This document shows, piece after piece, positions 17,165 through 25,882 of a DNA stretch of 64,000 nt. Every line of letters begins with the position of its first letter. Position 1 is the stretch's first letter. The notes under the pieces were generated by a model, which had not been told where the DNA came from, did no database searches, and saw only the letters and a program-made list of their open reading frames with translations. The position numbers were made by a program, and so were the translations under genes. The stretch is from Ornithinimicrobium tianjinense (GTDB taxonomy: Bacteria > Actinomycetota > Actinomycetes > Actinomycetales > Dermatophilaceae): NCBI RefSeq assembly GCF_014636495.1, contig NZ_BMEM01000001.1:1256471-1320470 (forward strand), written 5' to 3'.

Positions 17165-18030
17165 GCGTTCTCCTCGCGTCCGAAGAGGCCGGCGGGTCGG
17201 ATGAGGATGACGACGGCCATGAGGACGAAGATGACGATCTGGGACAGCGTGGGGGCGTAGGCCTGTCCGAACGCCTCGACGAGGCCCACCAGGAAGCCGG
17301 CGACCACCGCGCCGACGATCGACCCCAGGCCGCCGATGACGACGACCGCGAACAGGATGATGATGAAGCTGGAGCCCATGTCGGCGGTGATCGCGCGGAA
17401 GGGTGCGGCGAGCACCCCCGCGAGGCCGGCCAGGGCGATGCCGAACCCGAAGACGGGCGTCACCCAGCGGTTGACGTCGATGCCCAGCGCCCGGGTCAGC
17501 TCGGACTTCTCGGTCGAGGCGCGCACGATCATCCCGATGCGGGTGCGGGTCATGAGCAGCCAGACCCCCAGGCACACGAGCAGCGAGAAGACCAGGACGA
17601 AGACCTGGTAGGTCGGCAGCCGGAGCGCGCCCAGGGTGAGCTGGCCGCCGAGGATCTCCGGTCGGGTGTAGGGCTGGCCGGAGACCCCGTACTCACGCTT
17701 GACGAGGTCGACGAGCAGCAGCGACAGCCCGAAGGTCAGCAGGAAGTTGTAGAGGGGGTCCAACGCGGTGAGCCGGCTGACCAGGAGCCGCTCGAGCAGG
17801 ACCCCGAAGAAGAACATCAGGACGGGCACGACGATCAGCGCCAGCCAGAAGTTGAGGCCGACGAGGTCCATGAGGACGGCGGCCGCGAACGCGCCGAGCA
17901 TGTAGCACGCGCCGTGCGCGAAGTTCACGACGCCGAGGACGCCGAAGATGATCGCCAGACCGAGGGCCGCCAGCGCGTAGAAGCTGCCGGCCGCCAGGCC
18001 CTGGACGGTGTACTGCAGGATCTCGTTCAT
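17161..18030 (-). CDS. livH: Branched-chain amino-acid ABC transporter permease LivH
   Basis: 289 residues starting MNEILQYTVQGLAAGSFYAL. Eight or so membrane segments carry the family pattern LAIIFGVLGVVNFAHGACYM near the N terminus and the EAA-like loop RASTEKSELTRALGIDVNRW that contacts the ATPase. The pair LivH/LivM forms the transport path. The C terminus (VVILIRPAGLFGREENA) is the typical family ending. It is separated from livK by a strong hairpin and overlaps livM by four bases. Confidence 0.92.
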   Translation of the reverse strand: MNEILQYTVQGLAAGSFYALAALGLAIIFGVLGVVNFAHGACYMLGAFAAAVLMDLVGLNFWLALIVVPVLMFFFGVLLERLLVSRLTALDPLYNFLLTFGLSLLLVDLVKREYGVSGQPYTRPEILGGQLTLGALRLPTYQVFVLVFSLLVCLGVWLLMTRTRIGMIVRASTEKSELTRALGIDVNRWVTPVFGFGIALAGLAGVLAAPFRAITADMGSSFIIILFAVVVIGGLGSIVGAVVAGFLVGLVEAFGQAYAPTLSQIVIFVLMAVVILIRPAGLFGREENA

Positions 18031-18051
18031 GCCTCTTCCTTGGGCGGGGGG

Positions 18052-18096
18052 CCGGTCCGGGCGCCCGACGACGGGGTACAGGGGCGCCCGGACCGG
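18052..18096 (-). terminator. Intercistronic hairpin between livK and livH
   Basis: CCGGTCCGGGCGCC (18052-18065) and its perfect complement (18083-18096) flank a 17-base loop, in the gap between the livK stop (18113) and the livH start (18030). In the minus-strand message it would fold just after livK. It could partly terminate transcription or protect the 3' end so the binding protein is made in excess over the permeases. The effect is inferred. Confidence 0.6.
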
Positions 18097-18112
18097 GTCT
18101 GGGGGAGGGTGC

Positions 18113-19363
18113 TCAGCCGCCCATCGAGCAGGCGGACTGGTCGAGCGGCATGAAGGCTTCCTCCGCCGGGATGGTGCTCACGATCTCCTCGTAGTCCCAG
18201 TCCTCGGTGACCTGGTCCGGGGACTTGACCTTGGCCAGGTAGACGTCGTGGATCACCCGGTGGTCCTCGGCGCGGATCGTGCCGTTCTTGAGGAAGACGT
18301 CGTTGATCTCCTTGCCCTCGAAGTTGCCGACGATCGTGTCCGCGTCGTCGGTGCCCTCGGCCTGCACGGCCTCGAGATACTGCAGCGCCGCGGAGTAGTT
18401 GGCGGCGTGCGCGAACGACGGGCGGGTGCCCGTCTCCTCCAGGAAACGGTCGGCCCAGGCCCGGTTCTCGTCGTCGTGGTTCCAGTACCAGGCCTCGGCG
18501 AACTGCACGCCCTCGAACGCCTCCACGCCCAGGGAGTGGATGTCGGTGATGAACATCAGGCCGACGGCCAGCTCGATGCCGTCCGCGGCGTAGCCGCCCT
18601 CGTTGTACTGCTTCACCAGGTTGATGAGGTCACCGCCGGCCTGCATGGTGCCGATGACGTCCGGCTCGGCCGAGGCGGCCTTGGTCAGGAAGGTGGTGAA
18701 GTTGTCGTTGGGGAAGGGCGTGGCGATGTGGTCGCCGACCGTGCCGCCGGCCTCCTCCACCGCCCGGGTGAACGACTTGTCCATGTCCTGGCCGAAGGCG
18801 TAGTCCGGGTAGATGATCTGCCACTCCTTCCCGCCGCCCTCGGTGACCGCCGTACCGGTGGTCTGCGCCAGCTGGTAGGTGTCGTAGGCCCAGTGGAAGG
18901 TGTACTTGTTGCACTGGCCGTTCGTCAGCTCGGTCGTCCCGGCGCCGATGTCGATGAAGAGCTTCTTCTTCTCCTTGGCCTGGGTGGCGACGGCCAGCGC
19001 GGCCGAGGACGTCGGGACGTCGAGGATGATGTCGGCGCCCTCGCGGTCGTAGAGCTCCTGGGCCTTGGTGTTGGCGATGTCCGGCTTGTTCTGGTGGTCG
19101 GCCGCGACGACCTCGATCTCGTCGACGACGGCCTCCTCGCCGTACTTCTCCTGGAAGTCGGCGACCGCCATCTCGACGGCCTTGACGCTGTTGGGGCCGG
19201 AGAGGTCCTTGTAGACGCCGCTCTGGTCGTTGAGGACGGCCAGCACGACCTTGCCGTCGCTGAAGTCGCCGCCGCCACCGCCCGGACCGCCGCTGCCGCA
19301 GGCGGACAGGACGAGGACGCTGGCGCTCACGACCGCGGTCGCGGCGAGACGCTTGGTGCTCAT
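18113..19363 (-). CDS. livK: Branched-chain amino-acid ABC transporter substrate-binding lipoprotein
   Basis: 416 residues, ATG 19363 with GAAGGAGA upstream. The N terminus is a lipoprotein signal: basic start MSTKRL, hydrophobic core, and lipobox LSAC with Cys22, followed by a Gly-rich linker. The body is a type I periplasmic-binding fold (KVVLAVLNDQSGVYKDLSGP; QIIYPDYAFGQDM; TTGTAVTEGGGKEW) of the ABC leucine/isoleucine/valine-binding class. It would capture substrate outside the membrane and deliver it to LivHM. The family also binds aromatic acids, amides and urea, so the ligand is uncertain. It is placed between livF and livH, with a hairpin after it. Confidence 0.9.
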   Translation of the reverse strand: MSTKRLAATAVVSASVLVLSACGSGGPGGGGGDFSDGKVVLAVLNDQSGVYKDLSGPNSVKAVEMAVADFQEKYGEEAVVDEIEVVAADHQNKPDIANTKAQELYDREGADIILDVPTSSAALAVATQAKEKKKLFIDIGAGTTELTNGQCNKYTFHWAYDTYQLAQTTGTAVTEGGGKEWQIIYPDYAFGQDMDKSFTRAVEEAGGTVGDHIATPFPNDNFTTFLTKAASAEPDVIGTMQAGGDLINLVKQYNEGGYAADGIELAVGLMFITDIHSLGVEAFEGVQFAEAWYWNHDDENRAWADRFLEETGTRPSFAHAANYSAALQYLEAVQAEGTDDADTIVGNFEGKEINDVFLKNGTIRAEDHRVIHDVYLAKVKSPDQVTEDWDYEEIVSTIPAEEAFMPLDQSACSMGG

Positions 19364-19475
19364 GGGATTCTTCTCCTTCGGAGGTGCTGCTGGGCAGCGT
19401 CGGTGGGTGGGCGGGTGGAGCGGTGACAGCAGGGTGGGGTATGGCGTGCGGGCGCGGGTCGGGCAGGGTGCCCGC

Positions 19476-20171
19476 CTACATGCCGAGGTAGGCCAGGAGC
19501 TCGTCCTGACGGCGGGTGAACTCCTCGTTGTCCAGGTCGGCGGCGACGTGCCCCTCGGCGAGCACGTAGTGGCGGTCGGCGACGGAGGAGGCGAACCGGA
19601 CGTTCTGCTCGACGAGGAGCACCGTCGTGCCGTTGGCCTTGACCTGCTGGACGATGTCGCGGATGCGCTGGACGATGACGGGGGCCAGACCCTCGCTCGG
19701 CTCGTCGAGCAGGAGCACCCGGGCGCCGGTGCGCAGCACCCGTGCCAGCGCGAGCATCTGCTGCTCTCCTCCGGAGAGGGTGGTCCCCGGAGCCCGGCGC
19801 CGGTCCGCGAGGACGGGGAACGCGTCATACACCTGGGCCAGGGACCAGGCGCCGTCCGGGTGCGTCACCGGGGGCAGGGTGAGGTTCTCCTCGACGCTGA
19901 GCGAGGCGTAGATGCCGCGGTCGTCCTGCACCCAGCCCAGGCCCCGACGGGCCCGCTGGTGCGGCCCGAGCCCGGTGATCTCGGTGCCGTCGAGGGTGAC
20001 CGACCCGCGCACGTCGCGGTGCAGGCCCATGAGGCAGCGCAGCAGCGTCGTCTTGCCGGCGCCGTTGCGCCCGACGAGCGTGACCACCTCACCCTCGCGG
20101 ACGACGAGGTCCACGCCGTGCAACGCCTGCGCGTCGCCGTAGAAGGCCTCCAGGCCACGGACCTCAAGCAT
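19476..20171 (-). CDS. livF: Branched-chain amino-acid ABC transporter ATPase LivF
   Basis: 231 residues. ABC ATPase motifs in order: Walker A GRNGAGKTT (about 34-42), Q-loop in LGWVQDDRGIYASL, signature LSGGEQQMLALARVL, Walker B VLLLDEPSEGLAP and the switch His position replaced in VLLVEQNVRFA, the usual LivF form. The start overlaps the livG stop by eight bases. It drives import together with LivG through LivHM. The next gene downstream is livK after 112 bases that contain one GGTATGGCGTG motif and the livK Shine-Dalgarno. Confidence 0.93.
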   Translation of the reverse strand: MLEVRGLEAFYGDAQALHGVDLVVREGEVVTLVGRNGAGKTTLLRCLMGLHRDVRGSVTLDGTEITGLGPHQRARRGLGWVQDDRGIYASLSVEENLTLPPVTHPDGAWSLAQVYDAFPVLADRRRAPGTTLSGGEQQMLALARVLRTGARVLLLDEPSEGLAPVIVQRIRDIVQQVKANGTTVLLVEQNVRFASSVADRHYVLAEGHVAADLDNEEFTRRQDELLAYLGM

Positions 20172-20955
20172 GAGTGTCCTCCCCGAGGTAGGCGGCGACC
20201 ACCCGCTCGTCGTTGCGGACCTGCTCGTAGGTCCCGCGCGCCAGGACCTCGCCGGACATCAGCACGGTCACGTGGTCGGCCAACGAACCCACGACGTGCA
20301 TGTTGTGGTCCACGAAGACGACGGTGCGGCCGGCCGCGACCTGGCGCACCAGCTCGATCGTGCGGTCGACGTCCTCGCGGCCCATCCCGGCGGTGGGCTC
20401 GTCGAGCAGCATGACCTGGGGGTCCAGGGCCAGCACCAGGGCCATCTCCAGCGCCCGCTTCTGGCCGTAGGCCAGCTCACCGGCCGGGCGCTCGGCGAGA
20501 CCGGCCAGCCCGACGTGCTCCAGCAGCTCGTCGGCCCGGCCGCGGTGCCGGCGCAGCAGGGAGTCGGAGCGCCAGAACCGCATCCCGCCGCCCGCCATGC
20601 CCTGCAGCGCCAGCTCGAGGTGCTCCCGCGGGGTGAGGTTGTCGAAGAGGCTGGTGATCTGGAAGGAGCGGGCCACGCCCTCGTGGGCGATCTGCTCCGG
20701 CTCCTTGCCGGTGATGTCCTTGCCGTGCACGGTGATCGTCCCGGACGTCGGCTTGAGATAGCCGGTCAGCAGGTTGAAAAGCGTGGTCTTGCCGGCGCCG
20801 TTGGGCCCGACGAGCGCGTGGACCTCGCCCTCGACGACGTCGAGGTCGACGTCCTTCACGGCGCGGAAGCCGCGGAACTCCTTGCTCAGGCCGCGGGCCG
20901 ACAGCGCGACGGTGCGGCTGCCAGGCGGGCCCACGGTGTCCTGTGGGTCGTTCAT
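20164..20955 (-). CDS. livG: Branched-chain amino-acid ABC transporter ATPase LivG
   Basis: 263 residues starting MNDPQDTVGPPGSRTVALSA. Motifs: Walker A GPNGAGKTT, Q-loop region VARSFQITSLFDNL, signature-like LAYGQKRALEMALVLA, Walker B VMLLDEPTAGMGRED and switch VVFVDHNMHVVG, the characteristic LivG set. The C-terminal extension (ARGTYEQVRNDERVVAAYLG) is the LivG-specific tail. First gene of livG-livF-livK-livH-livM. The divergent spacer to the dehydrogenase gene at 21151 (195 bases) must hold the operon promoter, but I could not assign -35/-10 boxes with confidence. Confidence 0.93.
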   Translation of the reverse strand: MNDPQDTVGPPGSRTVALSARGLSKEFRGFRAVKDVDLDVVEGEVHALVGPNGAGKTTLFNLLTGYLKPTSGTITVHGKDITGKEPEQIAHEGVARSFQITSLFDNLTPREHLELALQGMAGGGMRFWRSDSLLRRHRGRADELLEHVGLAGLAERPAGELAYGQKRALEMALVLALDPQVMLLDEPTAGMGREDVDRTIELVRQVAAGRTVVFVDHNMHVVGSLADHVTVLMSGEVLARGTYEQVRNDERVVAAYLGEDTHA

Positions 20956-21150
20956 GAGGACTCACCGTAGGGGCACGGCGCGGCGGCACCTATGTGACGG
21001 AACCACACAAACGACACCGTAGTGATGGGCTGGATCAACATGGACGTGACGACGGGCCGCACTCCACGATGACGGGACCCGTGAGGACGGAGCACCTCCT
21101 CGCGAGGTGGATCTTCACCCACCCACACGCCACAGGCGAGGAGCGACCCC

Positions 21151-21888
21151 ATGACGACGAGGACCGTGCTGGTGACCGGCGGAGGCGGCGGGATCGGCGA
21201 GGCCGTGGCCCGGCGCAGCGTCCAGGACGGGCACCGGGTGATCGTGGCCGACCGGGACGCGGACGCTGCGGAGCGGGTCGCGGGGGACATCGGCGGCGAG
21301 GCGTGGGTGGTCGACCTGGCCGACACCGCCGCGCTGGAGGACCTGGAGCTCGAGTGCGACATCCTCGTCAACAACGCGGGCATCCAGCGGGTGGCGCCCA
21401 TCCACGAGCTCGCCCCGGACGACTTCCGCACCATCCACCGGCTCATGCTGGAGTCGCCGTTCCTGCTGATCCGGGCCGCTCTTCCGCACATGTACGCCCA
21501 GGGCTGGGGGAGGGTCATCAACATCTCCTCGGCGCACGGCCTGCGCGCGTCGGAGTACAAGGTGGCCTACGTCAGTGCCAAGCACGGCCTGGAGGGGCTG
21601 TCGAAGGTGACCGCACTGGAGGGCGCACCGCACGGGGTGACCTCGGTCTGCGTCAACCCCGGCTACGTCCGCACCCCCCTGGTCGAGAAGCAGATCGCGG
21701 ACCAGGCGCGCACGCACGGCATACCCGAGGACGAGGTCGTCGCCAAGGTGATGCTCACGCGGTCGGCCGTCAAGCGCCTCATCGAGCCGGCCGAGGTCGC
21801 CGCCCTCACCTCGTTCCTCATGTCCGAGGACGCGGGCATGGTGACGGGTGTGTCCTACCCGATGGACGGCGGGTGGACGGCCCAGTAG
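21151..21888 (+). CDS. Short-chain dehydrogenase, 3-hydroxybutyrate dehydrogenase-like
   Basis: 245 residues. Rossmann motif TGGGGGIGEAVA at the N terminus, NNAGIQRVAPI, catalytic Ser in INISSAHGLRASEYKVA with the Tyr/Lys pair in VAYVSAKHGLEG, and the family-specific NPGYVRTPLVEKQIADQA that is typical of D-3-hydroxybutyrate dehydrogenases. It would interconvert 3-hydroxybutyrate and acetoacetate with NAD. The Ile in HGIPED is ATA, a very rare codon here, within a GGCATACC motif. Divergent from livG; convergent with the M20 amidohydrolase, ten bases separating their stops. Confidence 0.82.
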   Translation: MTTRTVLVTGGGGGIGEAVARRSVQDGHRVIVADRDADAAERVAGDIGGEAWVVDLADTAALEDLELECDILVNNAGIQRVAPIHELAPDDFRTIHRLMLESPFLLIRAALPHMYAQGWGRVINISSAHGLRASEYKVAYVSAKHGLEGLSKVTALEGAPHGVTSVCVNPGYVRTPLVEKQIADQARTHGIPEDEVVAKVMLTRSAVKRLIEPAEVAALTSFLMSEDAGMVTGVSYPMDGGWTAQ

Positions 21889-21898
21889 TCAGCGGTCA

Positions 21899-23182
21899 TC
21901 AGCGACCGACCCAGGCCATCGTGGCGGCGACCATGGCGCGGACCCCGGTGTCGAGCATCGGCTGGAGCACCGGCGCGAAGTGCGGCGAGTGGTTGTCGGG
22001 GAAGTCGTGCGCCTGGGTCCCGGCCGCCTCGGACCGCGCCCACGCCTCCGGGTCGAACGCGCCGAACCCCCAGTAGGAGTAGGGCACGCCCCAGGCGTTC
22101 GGCAGCTCGGAGAAGTCCTCCGAGCCCATCTCCGGCTCGAACACCCGGACCTGGTCCGCCCCCAGCTCGGCGGTCAGCGCGGCCCGCACCCGGTCGGTGG
22201 TCGCGGGGTCGTTGTCGGTCACGGGCAGGTGGTCGAACGTCTCGATCTGCGGGTCCGGCGCGCCCCACGCGGCCGCCTCGGCACGGGCCGTCCGCTCGAT
22301 CACCTCGAGGCAGTGCCGGGCGACCTCGTCGTCGTAGGTGCGCACGGTGCCCTCGATGACCGCGTGCGCGGGGATGATGTTGGTCTTCGTGCCTGCGGCG
22401 ATACGGCCGACGGTGACCACGGCGGTGGCGCGGGGCGAGACCTGCCGCGCCACGACGGTCTGCAGCCGCATCACGAGCGAGGCGGCCATCACCACGGGGT
22501 CGATGGCGGTGTGCGGCGCGGAGCCGTGACCCCCCTTGCCGTGCAGGGTGATCCGGAAGTCGTCGCAGCTGGCCATGATCGGGCCGGGCGCGACCTGCAC
22601 CGAGCCCGCCGGTCCGGGCAGCACGTGCTGGCCCAGGGCCACGTCGGGCCGCGGCACCCGGTCGACCAGACCGTCGTGCACCATCGCCTCGGCGCCGTTG
22701 TACTGCTCCTCGGCCGGCTGGAAGACCACGAGGAGGGTGCCCGACCAGGCGTCGCGCTGCTCGAGGAGCAGCCGGGTGGCGCCGAGCAGGGTCGCGACGT
22801 GCGTGTCGTGGCCGCACGCGTGCATGACGGGGACGCACTCGCCCTGGCGGTTGGTGACGAAGGTCGTCGAGGCGTAGTCGAGCCCGGTGTCCTCCACGAC
22901 CGGCAGCCCGTCCATGTCGGCGCGCACCAGGACCGTCGGCCCGTCACCGTTGGGCACCACCACGCAGACCCCCGTGCCGCCGACCCCGGTGACGATCTCG
23001 AGGTCGCCGCCACCCTGCATACCCCGCACCTCCTCGACCACCCGGGCGGCCGTCTGGTGCTCCGCCATGGACAGCTCGGGGTGGGCGTGGAGGTGGCGGT
23101 AGAGGTCCTCCAGCCACGGTCGGATGTCGTCGAGGCCGGAGAGGACGCGGGCGGTAGCGGCGGTCGAGGTGGGGGACGTCAT
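21899..23182 (-). CDS. M20 family amidohydrolase (hippurate/IAA-amino-acid hydrolase type)
   Basis: 427 residues from ATG 23182. M20D features: LHAHPELSMAEHQTA, VLVRADMDGLPV, HACGHDTHVATLLGA with the metal-binding Cys/His, FQPAEEQYNGAEAM with the catalytic Glu, then the dimerisation domain HGKGGHGSAPH and the final metal ligand region NHSPHFAP. The family removes acyl groups from N-acyl amino acids such as hippurate or N-acetyl amino acids. Amino-acid release fits the neighbouring liv importer. Its start is 27 bases from the divergent PfkB kinase start, so their promoters must overlap the coding ends. Confidence 0.88.
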   Translation of the reverse strand: MTSPTSTAATARVLSGLDDIRPWLEDLYRHLHAHPELSMAEHQTAARVVEEVRGMQGGGDLEIVTGVGGTGVCVVVPNGDGPTVLVRADMDGLPVVEDTGLDYASTTFVTNRQGECVPVMHACGHDTHVATLLGATRLLLEQRDAWSGTLLVVFQPAEEQYNGAEAMVHDGLVDRVPRPDVALGQHVLPGPAGSVQVAPGPIMASCDDFRITLHGKGGHGSAPHTAIDPVVMAASLVMRLQTVVARQVSPRATAVVTVGRIAAGTKTNIIPAHAVIEGTVRTYDDEVARHCLEVIERTARAEAAAWGAPDPQIETFDHLPVTDNDPATTDRVRAALTAELGADQVRVFEPEMGSEDFSELPNAWGVPYSYWGFGAFDPEAWARSEAAGTQAHDFPDNHSPHFAPVLQPMLDTGVRAMVAATMAWVGR

Positions 23183-23208
23183 GCCCCCATCGTGGCAGGC
23201 TGTGCGGC

Positions 23209-24129
23209 GTGAGCGGCAGAGTGATCCACACCGGGCAGGCCCTCGTCGACGTCGTCCTCGAGGTCCCCGGCCTCCCGACGCGGGGCGGCAACGTCAACGC
23301 GTCCTCCTACACCCGGTATGCCGGGGGTGCGGTGAGCATCCTCGTCGCCGCCGCGCGCACCGGCGCTGCGGCGGTGCACGCGGGTGCGCACGGCACGGGA
23401 CCCAACGGCGACCTCGTCCGCGCGGCGCTCGCCGGCGAGGGCGTGGCTGTGTCGTCGGCGCCGGTGGAGGGGGAGGACACCGGCATCTGCGTCGTGCAGG
23501 TCGAGCCGACCGCCGAGCGGACCTTCATCACCACCTACGGCGCCGAGCGGCGGATCACCGTCGAGTCGCTGGCGACGAGCGCGCCCGTGCCCGGGGACCT
23601 CGTCTGCGTGACCGGCTACAGCCTCTACGCGCCGACACGCGACCCGCTGCTCGAGTGGCTCGAGGGGCTGGCGGAGGGGGTGGACCTCGTCCTCGACCCC
23701 GGGGCGGCGCTCGCCGACCTGCCGGAGGTGGCGGCGCGTCTGCTCTCCCTGACCGACGTGTGGACCTCCAACGCCCAGGAGGCGACCGAGCTGACCGGCG
23801 TCGCCGACGTCGAGGCCGCCTGCGCCGCCGTCGCCGGGCATCTTCCGCCGGGGGCCACCGTGGTCGTCAGGGACGGCCCGGAGGGCTGCTTCGTGCGGGT
23901 GGACGGCGAGACGACCTACGTGCCCGGCTACCCGCAGCGCCCGCTGGACACCAACGGGGCCGGGGACGCGCACACGGGCGTGCTGTGCGCCGAGCGGGCG
24001 CTCGGCACGCCCTGGCTGGAGGCCGCGCGGCGCGCCAACGCCGCCGGGGCGATCAAGGTCACCCGCCGCGGGCCGGCCACCGCGCCGACCCGGACGGAGG
24101 TCGACGACTTCCTGCGCCGACAGGCGTAG
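23209..24129 (+). CDS. PfkB-family sugar kinase
   Basis: 306 residues from GTG 23209. The ribokinase fold is evident: N-terminal GQALVDVVLEVPGLPTRGGN with the conserved Gly-Gly, AGGAVSILVAAARTGA, the central TSNAQEATELTG and the anion-hole/catalytic base motif DTNGAGDAHTGV near the C terminus. PfkB kinases phosphorylate sugars such as ribose, fructose or nucleosides using ATP; no substrate can be chosen. A weak CAGGCT hexamer lies seven bases before the GTG. No sugar transporter is adjacent, and the divergent neighbour is the M20 amidohydrolase. Confidence 0.83.
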   Translation: MSGRVIHTGQALVDVVLEVPGLPTRGGNVNASSYTRYAGGAVSILVAAARTGAAAVHAGAHGTGPNGDLVRAALAGEGVAVSSAPVEGEDTGICVVQVEPTAERTFITTYGAERRITVESLATSAPVPGDLVCVTGYSLYAPTRDPLLEWLEGLAEGVDLVLDPGAALADLPEVAARLLSLTDVWTSNAQEATELTGVADVEAACAAVAGHLPPGATVVVRDGPEGCFVRVDGETTYVPGYPQRPLDTNGAGDAHTGVLCAERALGTPWLEAARRANAAGAIKVTRRGPATAPTRTEVDDFLRRQA

Positions 24130-24147
24130 GCGGCAGGGCCGGATCGA

Positions 24148-24169
24148 GGTCACGATCAGGTCACGACCG
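24148..24169 (+). repeat. Two 11-base direct repeat units upstream of the small membrane protein gene
   Basis: GGTCACGATCA (24148-24158) is followed directly by GGTCACGACCG (24159-24169), an exact 11-base period of one helical turn. This spacing is that of response-regulator boxes such as the actinobacterial PHO box. Candidate regulator site for the gene at 24258; weak on its own. Confidence 0.35.
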
Positions 24170-24257
24170 GTGGTCGCGGTGCAACCATCGGGTGCCCTGC
24201 GGCGTACTAGGGGTATCGGGCCGCTGCCTGCCGCCCATGACCGCGAAGGGGACCACG

Positions 24258-24515
24258 ATGTTCAGGACCGCCGCACCAGCCCACCCCCACCGCAGCCCCA
24301 CCCGCTCGGTCCAGGAGCACGTCACCCATCCGCTCGAGCACGCCCCCGAGGTGCTGCTGGCGCTCGCTGCCGTCCTCATCGTGCTGGCCGGTCCCGTCAC
24401 GAGGGCGCTCGCGCCGGGCAACGTCGCCCTGTCGGCCCTCGCGGTCGTGCTGCTCGTCTCCGGCGTCGTGCTCGCGGCGGCCGCGGCCGTGCACCTGGTC
24501 CGCGGGCAGCGCTGA
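24258..24515 (+). CDS. Small membrane protein of unknown function
   Basis: 85 residues from ATG 24258, chosen because GAAGGGG lies at the right distance; an in-frame ATG at 24237 lacks a ribosome site. The N-terminal third is hydrophilic with His and Pro (APAHPHRSPTRSVQEHVTHP), followed by two membrane segments (EVLLALAAVLIVLAGPV and LSALAVVLLVSGVVLAAAAA) and a short basic tail. I do not recognise a family. The upstream spacer holds 11-base direct repeats and a GTACTAGGGGTAT stretch. It ends two bases before the convergent nitroreductase stop. Confidence 0.6.
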   Translation: MFRTAAPAHPHRSPTRSVQEHVTHPLEHAPEVLLALAAVLIVLAGPVTRALAPGNVALSALAVVLLVSGVVLAAAAAVHLVRGQR

Positions 24516-24516
24516 G

Positions 24517-25170
24517 TCAGACCCCGTCGGACCCGATGCTCCAGGGCACGCCGTAGCGCCCCCGGTGGGCGACCTCCTCGAGCGGGCGACGACGACGGGA
24601 GGCAGCCGAACCGCGGGGGGCGGTCCGCGGGTCGGTGGCCGGGTGACCGACCGCGACCACTCCCACGACCCGCCGATCCGGCGGGAGGGCGAAGGCCGAC
24701 TTGACGGCACCCTGGTGCTCGGGGGGAACGCCGAAGTACAGCGCGCCCAGACCCTCGTCGACGGCGGTGAGGAGCATGAGCAGGGCGGCCATCCCGTTGT
24801 CCACGTCCCAGTAGGGCACCGGCCAGCGCGCAGGGTCGCGATCCTCCCAGCCCTTGTCCGGCTCGGCGTAGCGTGCGAGATAGGCCTGCGGGTCGGAGCA
24901 GCACAGCACCAGCACGGGGGCCCGCGACACCCCGCGCAACCACCGGTCCGGCTCGCGCGCCGGGTCCGTCGTGGTCCGCCAGAAGAGGTCGCGGTCCTGC
25001 TGCTCCTGGAGGACGACGAAGTCCCACCCCTGGCTGAAGCCGGCGCTCGGTGCCCGGACGGCGTGTCGCAGCATCCGGTCGACGACCTCGCCGGCCACCG
25101 GTCGGTCCGGGTCGAAGGCCCGGACCATGCGTCTGCGGCGGATGACGTCGGTCAGCTCCATGAGCGGCAT
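24517..25170 (-). CDS. Nitroreductase-family FMN oxidoreductase
   Basis: 217 residues from ATG 25170 (an in-frame ATG at 25161 is equally possible; neither has a clear ribosome site). Family motifs: the N-terminal IRRRRMVRAFDPDRPVAGE, an FMN-binding Arg cluster, then HAVRAPSAGFSQGWDFVVL and, later, GMAALLMLLTAVDEGLGALY followed by the FGVPPE and VVGVVAVGHP strands. Members reduce nitro compounds, quinones or flavin with NAD(P)H. Many actinobacterial homologues stand alone, as here. Divergent from the sigma-factor gene. Confidence 0.82.
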   Translation of the reverse strand: MPLMELTDVIRRRRMVRAFDPDRPVAGEVVDRMLRHAVRAPSAGFSQGWDFVVLQEQQDRDLFWRTTTDPAREPDRWLRGVSRAPVLVLCCSDPQAYLARYAEPDKGWEDRDPARWPVPYWDVDNGMAALLMLLTAVDEGLGALYFGVPPEHQGAVKSAFALPPDRRVVGVVAVGHPATDPRTAPRGSAASRRRRPLEEVAHRGRYGVPWSIGSDGV

Positions 25171-25321
25171 CGTGGCACGAGCCCTTGTCCGCGCAGAGCT
25201 GCGCGTGACATGGTCTGACCGGGCGGCCCGCGACGACGCGGCGGCCGGGACAGCGCGGAGGGACGGGAGCGTGAGGCAGGAGACACCCAACCGGCGGGGG
25301 CGGACCGGCGTCCCAGAGGAC

Positions 25322-25882
25322 ATGACCACGATCATGGGGGATCTCACCGCGGTCCGGGAACGCCGGCGTCCGGCGGCTCGGGCGGCCGCGTTCGACGTCG
25401 CCGAGAGCGAGGTGCGGGAGGTCTACCTGGCGCACTTCGGTGCGCTGGCCGGCTGGGCCGCGCACCTGGTCGGTGACCCGGACCTGGGTCATGACATGGC
25501 GACCGAGGCCTTCGTGCGCCTGCTGCGCTCCTGGGAGAGCGTCGAGCTGGCGCGCCCGTGGCTCTACACCACGGTGGGCAACCTGGTGAAGGACCACTGG
25601 CGCAAGCGCGGGCGGGAGAGCGCGGCATACCGGCGCTTCCAGGGTGGGGTGGACCCGGAGGTGGGCCAGACCTCCCGGGTGGACCCGGCGACGGTGCTGA
25701 CCGTGCGGGACGCGGTCGAGTCGCTGCCGGAGCGGCTGCGGATGGCGGTGCTGCTGCACTACTTCGGGGATCTCACCGTGGCTGAGGTCGCCCGGCAGCT
25801 CGGCAAGGCCGACGGAACGATCAAGAGTGACCTGCACGAGGCGCGCCGCCGGCTCGCTGTGATCCTGGAGGGTGTCCGATGA
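25322..25882 (+). CDS. ECF sigma factor, SigE-like
   Basis: 186 residues from ATG 25322 (AGAGG ends only two bases before; GTG 25271 and ATG 25334 are alternatives). Sigma region 2 spans FGALAGWAAHLVGDPDLGHD and the TEAFVRLLRSW promoter-melting helix; region 4 is ESLPERLRMAVLLHYFGDLT followed by the recognition helix VARQLGKADGTIKSDLHEA. The spacing and content fit the SigE family of actinobacterial ECF factors that read an extracytoplasmic signal. Its stop overlaps the start of the next gene by ATGA, and that gene encodes a membrane protein with an exported sensor-like domain, the expected regulator. Confidence 0.9.
   Translation: MTTIMGDLTAVRERRRPAARAAAFDVAESEVREVYLAHFGALAGWAAHLVGDPDLGHDMATEAFVRLLRSWESVELARPWLYTTVGNLVKDHWRKRGRESAAYRRFQGGVDPEVGQTSRVDPATVLTVRDAVESLPERLRMAVLLHYFGDLTVAEVARQLGKADGTIKSDLHEARRRLAVILEGVR

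Noticed and set aside
20985-21010. A second Crp-like site near TATGTGACGGAACCACACAA in the livG/SDR spacer
   Set aside because: Only one half matches TGTGA; the other half is not TCACA at the required spacing.
23124-24515. 463-codon ORF covering the PfkB gene and the small membrane protein
   Set aside because: Out of frame with the PfkB motifs; only its last 85 codons, with their own ribosome site, look real.
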